Shown: piece after piece, positions 7,694-14,847 of the stretch
Layout of the letters: each line of letters begins with the position of its first letter
Numbering within the stretch: the stretch's first letter is position 1
DNA from: Kineosporia mesophila
GTDB taxonomy: Bacteria > Actinomycetota > Actinomycetes > Actinomycetales > Kineosporiaceae
Length of the DNA: 37,262 nt
Direction of reading: 5' to 3'
NCBI RefSeq assembly: GCF_021129235.1
Contig: NZ_JAJOMA010000042.1
Span: forward strand, 1-37,262
Position numbers and translations under genes: made by a program
Notes under the pieces: model-generated
Databases searched by the model: none
What the model saw: only the letters and a program-made list of their open reading frames with translations
What the model was told of the DNA's origin: nothing

Positions 7694-8866
7694 TCAGGGG
7701 TTGCGCTGGTTCAGGTGCCTCACTGCAGATATCGCGGTGGCGGCGAGCTGCATCTGCCCGGCGTCGCTGGGGTGCAGGTGATCGCCACTGTCGTACCGGG
7801 CGTGCAGGGTCAGAGGTGAGGCCGGGTCGCGCAGCGCCTGGTCGAAGTCGATGCAGCGGGATCCGAGGGCGCGGATCCAGTCGTTGACGGTGCTGCGGAT
7901 CCGTTCCCGCTCGCCGTCGTAGCTGTCCGATCCCTGACGGGGGCCGATGGTGGCGATGCTGGCTCCAATTGCAGCAGCGGACGCCTGGTCGAGCAGGGTC
8001 TGGTAGGCGGCGATCAGTTCGTCGGCGGTGGGCAGTTCGTGCAAGGGCTCGAACTCACCCGGAAGCCCCAGGTCGTTGGTGCCGAGGGCGACGACCACAT
8101 GGGCTACCCCCGAGGTGGCCAGGACGTCGTCGGCGAACCGATGGAGACCGGAGCGTCCGTTCGACCGGTACGGGGCACCGGCGTCCAGCCGCAACCGATT
8201 ACCGGCGATCCCCCGGTTCACGATCGAGACACCTTCCCCGACAGGCAGCAGGCCAGCGGCTGCTTCGGGCCAGCCCATCGCGGTGATCGAGTCCCCCAGG
8301 CAGACCACCACCGCGTGCCGGTCCGGGCCCATCACGTCCACGGTGCGCAAGAAGGGCCCACTCTCGTGGACGGAAATGTCGGCGTCGTCCGGTATGGGAA
8401 ACGGCGGCGCCGCGACGGCCGGGAAGTGCTCGGCCCCCACGTGATCGCCGGGCTCGGACATCTGGCCGGTGAACTCGCTGACGCTGGTGAAAAGCATGGG
8501 GAAAGAAGTCTGCTCGGGCAGGTGGAAGTCGATCGTCAGCATCGCGTGCCCCTTGACCGGCAGATCCACCGGATCCGTCCAGACCGACCCGCCCGACGGG
8601 ACCGAGCACCCCACGCCCGAGTCGAAAAACGCCGGGAGACTAAGGCCCCCGCAGGTGACAGCGACCCGCCCGATGACCAGAGCCTGGTCCCCGTACCGGT
8701 TGCTGAACTCCACGCGGACGCGGTCGCCCCCGATCCCGGCCCGCAACTGCGACCGCAGGGTGACGTCGGCGAAGGGCTCAGCGTCGGCCCTCACGTCGGG
8801 AAGCGCCTGTGCCCAGCTGGCCTCCCGGGCCGGGACGGATGCTACCGATGTTGTTCCGTTGGCCAT
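7694..8866 (-). CDS. SGNH/GDSL-family hydrolase (two-domain)
   Basis: A 390-residue protein. The N-terminal about 185 residues form a beta-rich carbohydrate-binding-like module (VTLRSQLRAGIGGDRVRVEF). The C-terminal SGNH hydrolase shows all four blocks: CLGDSIT (nucleophile Ser), GIAGNR, GTNDLG, and DHLHPSDAG with the catalytic Asp/His. This architecture is common in actinobacterial esterases acting on acetylated sugars. No signal peptide is evident, so it may be cytoplasmic. ATG at 8866 is preceded by GAAGGAAG. It is the first gene of a probable operon with the NTF2-like protein, downstream of a MarR gene. Confidence 0.9.
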   Translation of the reverse strand: MANGTTSVASVPAREASWAQALPDVRADAEPFADVTLRSQLRAGIGGDRVRVEFSNRYGDQALVIGRVAVTCGGLSLPAFFDSGVGCSVPSGGSVWTDPVDLPVKGHAMLTIDFHLPEQTSFPMLFTSVSEFTGQMSEPGDHVGAEHFPAVAAPPFPIPDDADISVHESGPFLRTVDVMGPDRHAVVVCLGDSITAMGWPEAAAGLLPVGEGVSIVNRGIAGNRLRLDAGAPYRSNGRSGLHRFADDVLATSGVAHVVVALGTNDLGLPGEFEPLHELPTADELIAAYQTLLDQASAAAIGASIATIGPRQGSDSYDGERERIRSTVNDWIRALGSRCIDFDQALRDPASPLTLHARYDSGDHLHPSDAGQMQLAATAISAVRHLNQRNP

Positions 8867-9005
8867 AACGACTTCCTTCGTGAGGCGGGCGTGGGTGCAC
8901 GGCCGACCTTGAGCAGGCAGGCAGGATCGAGCGCATGCCGAGCGACATGCGGTGGGCGCGACGGACCGAGCGCGGCCGAGGGACGCTCGTGGATGGGCTA
9001 GGTGG

Positions 9006-9449
9006 CTACGGACGGCCGTGCGGCAGCCTGCCGTTCACTTTGGCGAGCAATGTCTCGAGCGTGGCCATTTCGGCCGCGTCGAGAGGTTCGAAAATTGCCT
9101 TGTCGACCTCGGCCATCGACGCGTTCAGGCCGGCGACCAGTGCGAGACCATCCTCGGCGAGGTACACGCGTTTGCTGCGAGCGTCGCCCTTCTCGGCGCG
9201 ACGCTCGATCAGGCCGCGTCCCTCCAGGGTCTTGAGCATCAAAGAGATGTTGGATGGCGTGGTCTGACTCATCTCCACGATGTCCCGCTGCATGGCGCCG
9301 GGACACTGTTCCAGGTATCCGAGCACCACAGCCTGCTCAAACGTGAGACCACGACCCCGCGACCATTCCTCCGCCGCCTTGCGCTGCGCATGCAGGATCG
9401 GCCGCAACAGCTCGAGACTACGGATGCGAGGGGTGCCGCTCTCGGTCAT
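9006..9449 (-). CDS. MarR family transcriptional regulator
   Basis: A 147-residue winged-helix regulator of standard MarR length. Recognition helix and wing: MSQTTPSNISLMLKTLEGRG, then IERRAEKGDARSKRVYLAEDG with the conserved D-R-K/R wing motif. Flanking helices form the dimer domain. It is transcribed toward the GDSL hydrolase about 140 bp away, which may be a target. A palindromic TTGA...TCAA site lies 18 bp upstream of its start codon, suggesting autoregulation. Confidence 0.9.
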   Translation of the reverse strand: MTESGTPRIRSLELLRPILHAQRKAAEEWSRGRGLTFEQAVVLGYLEQCPGAMQRDIVEMSQTTPSNISLMLKTLEGRGLIERRAEKGDARSKRVYLAEDGLALVAGLNASMAEVDKAIFEPLDAAEMATLETLLAKVNGRLPHGRP

Positions 9450-9466
9450 GACACTCAGCCTGACAC

Positions 9467-9486
9467 TTGAGTCACTCGACAGTCAA
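9467..9486. promoter_or_regulatory. candidate MarR operator
   Basis: TTGAGTCACTCGACAGTCAA has outer arms TTGA/TCAA and partial inner symmetry, like the TTGACT-n-AGTCAA sites of many MarR proteins. It lies just upstream of the MarR start codon at 9449. Assigned by position and pattern only. Confidence 0.4.
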
Positions 9487-9597
9487 GCGACCAAACAGTT
9501 CAGAGAGGAAAACAATTGCGCCGAGAAGTTGGCAGGTCAGCCAGCCACGCGACTTGGCTCTTCCCGTGAATGAAGGACACGGACGAAGGATAAAAGA

Positions 9598-10146
9598 GTG
9601 ACGGCCTCCTCCCCCGCACATGATCACGACACCGCGCGTGCTGATAGCAACCCGTTGCCTCCCCTGACCTTGGCCTGGGGCGTCAACCCCGAAGAGACCG
9701 ACCGGAATCAGGTCCAGGTCACTGCCACCCGTGAGCTCACCGACATCCTGGCCACCATTCACGCGCAGGCTCTGCGCCGGGGTGTCGCCCAGCAGATCGA
9801 CATCTGGGAAGGCCGGCTACCGGACACCACCGTCAACGGCGCGCCCGGCGATGCGGCCGAACTCGATGACTTCCTTCCCGAACCGTTCCTCCAGGCCGTC
9901 ATCGGCCATCCCGAGCGGGCCGGTTTCCGTTGGCTCGGACGCGATCGGCAGGTCCAGGCCGTCCGTCCCGCACTGCCGCTCCTGGCCGAGCCGGTCCTGT
10001 ACGACAACGGCGGCGCTACTGACCCCATGTCACCGGAGCTCCTCCCGCTGACCTACACCGACGTCGAGCACATCCTCACCGTGTTCCTCCTGCATCGAAC
10101 CCGCGCCGACGACGTCGCCTGGGCCGATCTCCGGGAAATCCTCTAG
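9598..10146 (+). CDS. Imm1-like immunity-family protein (tentative)
   Basis: A 182-residue protein starting with GTG. The central [13 protein letters not shown] and the late segment [18 protein letters not shown] followed by DDVAWADL resemble the C-terminal half of Imm1 (deaminase-toxin immunity) proteins, where a G-P-x-y-p motif precedes an amphipathic helix and a final V-W. No signal peptide or TM helix is present. No polymorphic toxin gene is adjacent, so if correct it is an orphan immunity protein. The similarity is weak; it could equally be an uncharacterised cytoplasmic protein. Confidence 0.45.
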   Translation: MTASSPAHDHDTARADSNPLPPLTLAWGVNPEETDRNQVQVTATRELTDILATIHAQALRRGVAQQIDIWEGRLPDTTVNGAPGDAAELDDFLPEPFLQAVIGHPERAGFRWLGRDRQVQAVRPALPLLAEPVLYDNGGATDPMSPELLPLTYTDVEHILTVFLLHRTRADDVAWADLREIL

Positions 10147-10237
10147 AGCCAGTCCCATCCGGTCTGACCTTGACCGGATACACCCCCTGCTCCGGCTCGA
10201 TCCAGCAACGATGGCTGTGCGAAGTACCCTCGAAGCC

Positions 10238-11692
10238 ATGAGCCTCACCCCGGCCACCACGTTCCGCCTGGACAACCGTTTCGCCCGTGAACTCCCCGAG
10301 ATGGCCATCGCCTGGACAGGCGAGGGCGCCCCCGGGCCCCGGCTGCTGGTTCTCGACGAGCACCTGGCAGAAGAGCTGGGCCTCGACCCGGACTGGCTGC
10401 GCAGCGCGGAAGGGCTGGAGCTACTGGTCGGGACCGGTGTGGTGGAGGGCGCGACCCCGGTGGCCCAGGCCTACTCCGGGCATCAGTTCGGCGGATTCTC
10501 CCCGCGGCTCGGCGACGGGCGGGCCCTCTTGCTCGGCGAGCTGACCGATGCCGACGGGAACGTCCGTGACCTGCATCTGAAGGGTTCGGGGCGCACGCCC
10601 TTCGCCCGTGCCGGTGACGGCCTGGCCGTGGTCGGCCCGATGCTGCGCGAGTACATCGTCAGTCAGGCCCTGCACGCGCTGGGCATCCCGACCACCCGTT
10701 CGCTGGCCGTGGTCGCGACCGGACGTCCGGTTCAGCGCGAAACCATAGTTCCAGGAGCGGTTCTGGCCCGGATTGCCAGTAGCCACCTGCGGGTCGGCAG
10801 CTTCCAGTTCGCCTCGCTGACCGAGGACCCGGACCTGCTGCGCCGCCTGGCCGACCACGCGATCAACCGGCACCACGCGAGCGCCGCCCCGTCGGATCGT
10901 CCTTACTTGGCCCTGCTGGAGGCCGTGATCGCCGCCCAGGCCGATCTGGTGGCGCGGTGGATGCTGGTGGGGTTCGTGCACGGGGTCATGAACACCGACA
11001 ACATGACGATCTCCGGGGAGAGCATCGACTTCGGGCCGTGTGCGTTCCTGGACGCCTACGACCCGGCCGCGGTCTACAGCTCGATCGACCGGGACGGCCG
11101 CTACGCCTTCGGCAACCAGCCGGCGATCGCCCAGTGGAACCTGACCCGCCTGGCCGAGACCCTGCTCCCCCTCATCGACGACGACCAGGACACGGCGATC
11201 GAGCTGGCCACGACGTCCCTGCGCGGTTTCGCCGCACGGTACGAGAACGCCTGGGCGAGCGGAATGCGGGCCAAGCTCGGCCTGCCCGAGGGTTCCGACG
11301 CCACGGTGCTGACAGAGGAACTCCTGGATCTGCTGCGGACCCACCAGGTCGACTACACGTCGTTCTTCCGCTCGCTGTCCGGAGCGGCCCGTGGAGATCT
11401 CGAACCCACGCGGGGCCTGTTCCCCCACCCCGTGACCGCCGACGACTGGCTGGCCCGGTGGAGCGCCCAGGAGCCTCAGGCGAAACTGATGGACGAGGTC
11501 AACCCGGCCTACATCCCGCGCAACCACCTGGTCGAGGAGGCCCTGGCCGCCGCGACCGACGGCGATCTCGCCCCGCTCGCACGGCTCATGGAGGCGGTGA
11601 CGAGCCCGTACGACGAACGACCCGGGCTGGAGCGTTACGCCGTGCCGGCGCCGGCGGACTTCGGCACGTACCGGACCTTCTGCGGCACGTGA
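10238..11692 (+). CDS. selO: protein adenylyltransferase SelO (YdiU/UPF0061)
   Basis: A 484-residue pseudokinase-fold AMPylase that transfers AMP from ATP to Ser/Thr/Tyr of target proteins, linked in the characterised E. coli enzyme to redox homeostasis. Family blocks are intact: [34 protein letters not shown] (ATP-binding Lys and glycine-rich region), [20 protein letters not shown], the catalytic [16 protein letters not shown] and metal-binding DFGPCAFLD, and [15 protein letters not shown]. The C-terminus ends TFCGT, placing a Cys where some eukaryotic homologues carry selenocysteine. I chose the ATG at 10238 (MSLTPATTF) over the in-frame ATG at 10211. Single-gene unit. Confidence 0.95.
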   Translation: MSLTPATTFRLDNRFARELPEMAIAWTGEGAPGPRLLVLDEHLAEELGLDPDWLRSAEGLELLVGTGVVEGATPVAQAYSGHQFGGFSPRLGDGRALLLGELTDADGNVRDLHLKGSGRTPFARAGDGLAVVGPMLREYIVSQALHALGIPTTRSLAVVATGRPVQRETIVPGAVLARIASSHLRVGSFQFASLTEDPDLLRRLADHAINRHHASAAPSDRPYLALLEAVIAAQADLVARWMLVGFVHGVMNTDNMTISGESIDFGPCAFLDAYDPAAVYSSIDRDGRYAFGNQPAIAQWNLTRLAETLLPLIDDDQDTAIELATTSLRGFAARYENAWASGMRAKLGLPEGSDATVLTEELLDLLRTHQVDYTSFFRSLSGAARGDLEPTRGLFPHPVTADDWLARWSAQEPQAKLMDEVNPAYIPRNHLVEEALAAATDGDLAPLARLMEAVTSPYDERPGLERYAVPAPADFGTYRTFCGT

Positions 11693-11705
11693 ACCCCTGA
11701 ACCGG

Positions 11706-11939
11706 TCAGTGCCGGCGGTGCGAGAACTTGGAGCTGTGGGCCTCGGCCGAAGCTTCCCGGCCCTTTTCGCTCCGCCGGCCGATCAGGTTGCTGACCGAGA
11801 TCAGGGCCCGGGACACCTTCGTCGACCCGTTGCGCTTCTCGATGCGACGCGCCAGCGCCCGGGCGGCGACCGCGACCGCCGGAACCGCGACGGTCAGAAG
11901 CAGCCAGGTGCGCAGACGACGGCTGAAAAACGCGAACAT
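11706..11939 (-). CDS. small basic single-TM membrane protein
   Basis: A 77-residue protein starting at the ATG at 11939, set by a strong AGGAGG about 6 nt upstream. The open frame extends further to 12056, but that part has no ribosome site. One hydrophobic helix (about 9-27, TWLLLTVAVPAVAVAARAL) is followed by a very basic cytoplasmic tail ending in SSKFSHRRH. The pattern resembles small actinobacterial membrane proteins of unknown function. Convergent with selO. Confidence 0.6.
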   Translation of the reverse strand: MFAFFSRRLRTWLLLTVAVPAVAVAARALARRIEKRNGSTKVSRALISVSNLIGRRSEKGREASAEAHSSKFSHRRH

Positions 11940-12331
11940 GAAAGCCTCCTGAGCATGGGGTGGGAACCTGGGGGAAGCATCCCCCGGCCCGTGTGCCCTT
12001 GCGATTCGAGGCGCGACTAATTCCTCGGCTCGATCAGCTCTACCGCCGGGCGACATCGGCCAGAACCCCGCCTGGGGTTAGGCGTTCGGGGCCGGGGAGT
12101 CGTGGACCACCAGCAGGTGGTCCTCGTCCAGCCGAGTGATGCCCTCAGCGTGATCCTCGCCGATGCTCATGCACCGTCACGCTCGGATGTGACAGACATA
12201 TCCCCACGAAAGGGTGCATCCAGTCGGCTGACCCAGCCGATTCCGGGCCCTAGCCTCACGCCTTCCTGCGGTTCGGTGATCGACTGCGCGCCCAAGAGGT
12301 GAAAGGTGCTCACGTGAGCGCGGGCCGGGTG
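11940..12331. other. intergenic region without a convincing gene
   Basis: It holds the promoter and ribosome site of the small membrane protein at its left end. Short open frames lack codon bias, ribosome sites or recognisable motifs. Nothing else can be assigned. Confidence 0.4.
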
Positions 12332-13078
12332 TCAGCGCACGACCGTGAGCCAGGCGCTGACACCACCCACGACGTCCTCGCCCTTGGCCTTCTTGAACTC
12401 GATCAGATGGTCGTCGCGCCAGCGGTCCGGAACGGCGAACTTGAAGCGCGCACGGCCGTTCGCATCAGTGCGAAAAGAGCGTAACCCAGGCCCATCCGAC
12501 GATGATCCTCCACCGCAGTTGCACTCCGCGTTCTCGCGGGTCCTGCGGCTGAACATCACGTACTTGGCGTGGGCCCGTAGCCCGCTGACGACGACCCGGA
12601 CTCGGGAACCTGCCTCGACCGTGTCAGCGCCCAACCCGAGGGACGGGCGGGGCAGGGTGACGGTGAGCCATTGGGGGAGTTGCTCGACCAGATCGGCGCC
12701 CTTGACCTTCTGCAGCTCGATCAGGTGATCGTGCCGCCAGCTCAGTGGCACGACGAACCGTATCGAGAACTTGCCCCGTGAGTTGGTCTTCACCCGGGCC
12801 AGCACCGTCACCACCTCCGAGGTCCCCTCCGTCGAAGACTCGTCGGTGCGGGTCGTGTGAGAGAACACCTCATAGGTTGCTTTCGGTCGCAGCGCCGTAC
12901 CGGTTGCCCCGATCGTGCGGCCGGCCGAGACGGAATGTGCGCTCAGCCCCAGCTCCGGCGCGGCCAGCACCGTCGCCCGAGGCGCGGCCTGTGCCCCCGC
13001 GGTGGCCTGGGCGACCCCGGTAGCGGACCCGAGAATCATGGAAAGCCCAGCAACCGCAACGCCGATACGGACCATCAT
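12332..13078 (-). CDS. secreted protein with duplicated Ig-like domain
   Basis: A 248-residue protein from the ATG at 13078, which follows a GGGGGA ribosome site; the open frame extends to 13147. The N-terminus is a Sec signal peptide (MMVRIGVAVAGLSMILGSA...) with likely cleavage after an A-x-A near residue 30. The mature part is two repeats of about 90 residues. Each starts LGL-A--V-AG, contains a Y-VFS--TR strand and N-RG/GRA-F turn, and ends RHDHLIELQKVKG or RDDHLIEFKKAKG plus WLTV. The second repeat has an ECNCGGG insertion with two Cys. Extracellular, function unknown; the strong repeat similarity argues for a recent internal duplication. Confidence 0.7.
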   Translation of the reverse strand: MMVRIGVAVAGLSMILGSATGVAQATAGAQAAPRATVLAAPELGLSAHSVSAGRTIGATGTALRPKATYEVFSHTTRTDESSTEGTSEVVTVLARVKTNSRGKFSIRFVVPLSWRHDHLIELQKVKGADLVEQLPQWLTVTLPRPSLGLGADTVEAGSRVRVVVSGLRAHAKYVMFSRRTRENAECNCGGGSSSDGPGLRSFRTDANGRARFKFAVPDRWRDDHLIEFKKAKGEDVVGGVSAWLTVVR

Positions 13079-13193
13079 CCGGCTCGTCCCCCTGTCAGCA
13101 TGCTCACGACGCAGGAACGGTACGCCGATCGATGTGACCGCGATCATGCGACACGCAGGATCGCGGTGGCACGCCAGGGGCAGCCGAGACCGG

Positions 13194-13826
13194 TCAGCCG
13201 GTCAGGCGAGCGCGCACCCGCCGGACCACATCGCCCAGTGCCTCGTCCTCCCGCAGGTCGACCGCTCCGGAGTCCACGACGATGACCGGGCTGCCGGTGT
13301 AACCGTCGATCCAGCGGTCGTACGCCTCCTGCAGCGCCTGGAGATAGTCGAGGGTGATCCCTGATTCGTAGCCGCGACCGCGGCTCTTCACGCGGTCCAG
13401 GAGAATGTCGGGCTCGGCCCGGAGGTAGACCAGGGCCGCCGGGGCCGGCAGCACGGTGGCGAAGGAGTCCAGCAGTGTGGTGAACGTGCCTCGCTCGTCG
13501 TCCGTGGCCAGGCCACTGCCGTGGGCCACCTCCGCGAAGACGGCACCCTCGAGATAGCACCGGTCGAAGACGGTGGGCACCCCGCCGGGGCGGTACTCAC
13601 GCCCGACGGTCAGCGTCCGTTCGGCCAGGAAATGCACATCGACGTGCAAGGTCCATCGGCGCATGTCGTCGTAGAACCGGGCGAGGTAGGGGTTGGTGTC
13701 GGTCTGTTCGGTGACCAGCCGCCCGCCCAGCGCGGACGAGAGCCGGCTGGACGTCGTCGACTTGCCCGCCCCGATGTTCCCGGCCACGAAGACAAGATTC
13801 GACGTCTCGATGTCCGCGTCCCCCAT
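13194..13826 (-). CDS. deoxynucleoside kinase
   Basis: A 210-residue dNK-family (thymidine/deoxyguanosine-kinase-like) enzyme phosphorylating deoxynucleosides in salvage. The P-loop is AGNIGAGKST (about 15-24). The substrate-binding Glu/Asp-Arg motif is DRCYLEGAVFA, and the LID region has the arginine cluster VKSRGRGYE. The helix LDYLQALQEAYDRWI is typical of the family, and length is normal. I chose the ATG at 13826; a GTG at 13838 would add four residues. The substrate base cannot be read. An inverted repeat lies 32 bp upstream of the start. Confidence 0.92.
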   Translation of the reverse strand: MGDADIETSNLVFVAGNIGAGKSTTSSRLSSALGGRLVTEQTDTNPYLARFYDDMRRWTLHVDVHFLAERTLTVGREYRPGGVPTVFDRCYLEGAVFAEVAHGSGLATDDERGTFTTLLDSFATVLPAPAALVYLRAEPDILLDRVKSRGRGYESGITLDYLQALQEAYDRWIDGYTGSPVIVVDSGAVDLREDEALGDVVRRVRARLTG

Positions 13827-13857
13827 CACCCACCACACTCCCCGGCCCGGATGACGA

Positions 13858-13873
13858 GCGTACTGATGTACGC
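13858..13873. promoter_or_regulatory. palindrome upstream of deoxynucleoside kinase
   Basis: GCGTAC-TGAT-GTACGC is a perfect 6-bp inverted repeat with a 4-nt spacer, about 32 bp upstream of the kinase start. It could be an operator; no cognate regulator is adjacent. Confidence 0.35.
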
Positions 13874-13891
13874 GTCCTTCATCATCCCTCC

Positions 13892-13921
13892 CCGCCCCGG
13901 CCGCTGCCGTGGACGGGGCGG
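13892..13921. terminator. GC-rich hairpin at the end of the NRPS operon
   Basis: CCGCCCCG and CGGGGCGG form a perfect 8-bp stem with a 14-nt loop, 27 bp past the stop of the PLP-enzyme gene on the minus strand. There is no U-tract; this is a typical actinomycete-style candidate terminator separating the biosynthetic operon from the kinase gene. Confidence 0.45.
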
Positions 13922-13947
13922 TTCTGCATGATCACGAAGGGTTCCGG

Positions 13948-14847
13948 TCAGTCCAGCCCCGACCGGCCGGTCAGCACCACGATCTGCGGGCCGTCGATCG
14001 GTGTGCTGAGGGCGTGGTTCAGCAGACCGGCCAGGCCCGCCGCCCCCGACGGGCTGGCGTCGACGCCGTACCCGGTCAAAAGCTTCTGGGCGGCCACCAG
14101 CTCGTCGTCGGTCGCGGCGTGCACCACTCCCCCGGACGCGTCGATCGCGATCATGGCAGCGGGTCCGTGCAGGGCGTGCCAGTTCACCAGTGGCTCGTTG
14201 TGCTCGGTGGTCACGACGGCCCCGGTCGGCAGCGGCTCGTACGGTCCGGGCCAGCTGGTGACGATCGGGTTGTTGCCCGGGGAACCGACGGCGTGCAGCG
14301 GCACGGACCAGCCCAGCGCCCGCAGACGCCGGTGGAACGCGACGACCGTGGTGCCGTTGCCGACCGGCAGCCACATCGTCGCCGGGATCGGCCCGAGTTC
14401 CCGGTGCAGGGCCTGCACGACGCGGCCGTGTCCGTCCAGGACGGCGTCCTGGTACGGGCCGTCGACGTTCCCGTCGGCGGCCCCGGCCTCGGCGGCCAGG
14501 CGGTGGGACTCCTCGACGGCGTCCTCGTAACCGCCCGGGGCGAAGCGAATGTCGGCTCCGGTGGCCTCGGCGAACGCACCTCCGTCACCCCAGCCCTCGG
14601 GAAGGACGACGGTGCACCGCAGCCCTTCCTGCGCGCAGGCCGTCGCCATCGCCCGGCCGTAACTGCCGCACGATCCGACGAAGACCCGCTCATGGCCGTC
14701 GGCGCGGGCCGCAGCCGCCACCGAACGGGCCGCGGGTTCCTTGTGACTACCGGAGGCGTAGAGGGTTTCGTCCTGGAGCAGAACACTGAGACCGGGGACG
14801 AGGTCGTCCACGGAGATCAGCCGGGTGCGGGGGGCGGTGGTGGTCAC
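13948..14847 (-). CDS. PLP-dependent fold-type II enzyme (threonine synthase-like)
   Basis: A 299-residue enzyme. The PLP lysine lies in ASGSHKEPAARS (about residues 30-41). The glycine-rich phosphate loop is GSCGSYGRAMATA, and the cofactor-ring Ser/Gly region is SPSGAAGLAGL near the C-terminus. This is the tryptophan-synthase-beta/threonine-synthase/cysteine-synthase superfamily, which does beta- or gamma-elimination and replacement on amino acids. The exact reaction cannot be read; supply of a non-proteinogenic amino acid for the adjacent synthetase is a reasonable inference. Its GTG start overlaps the synthetase stop by 4 nt (GTGA), implying translational coupling. Last gene of the operon. 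Confidence 0.85.
   Translation of the reverse strand: MTTTAPRTRLISVDDLVPGLSVLLQDETLYASGSHKEPAARSVAAAARADGHERVFVGSCGSYGRAMATACAQEGLRCTVVLPEGWGDGGAFAEATGADIRFAPGGYEDAVEESHRLAAEAGAADGNVDGPYQDAVLDGHGRVVQALHRELGPIPATMWLPVGNGTTVVAFHRRLRALGWSVPLHAVGSPGNNPIVTSWPGPYEPLPTGAVVTTEHNEPLVNWHALHGPAAMIAIDASGGVVHAATDDELVAAQKLLTGYGVDASPSGAAGLAGLLNHALSTPIDGPQIVVLTGRSGLD

Noticed and set aside
12102-12302. Short plus-strand open frame in the 11.9-12.3 kb gap
   Set aside because: No ribosome site, no motif and atypical composition for a gene.
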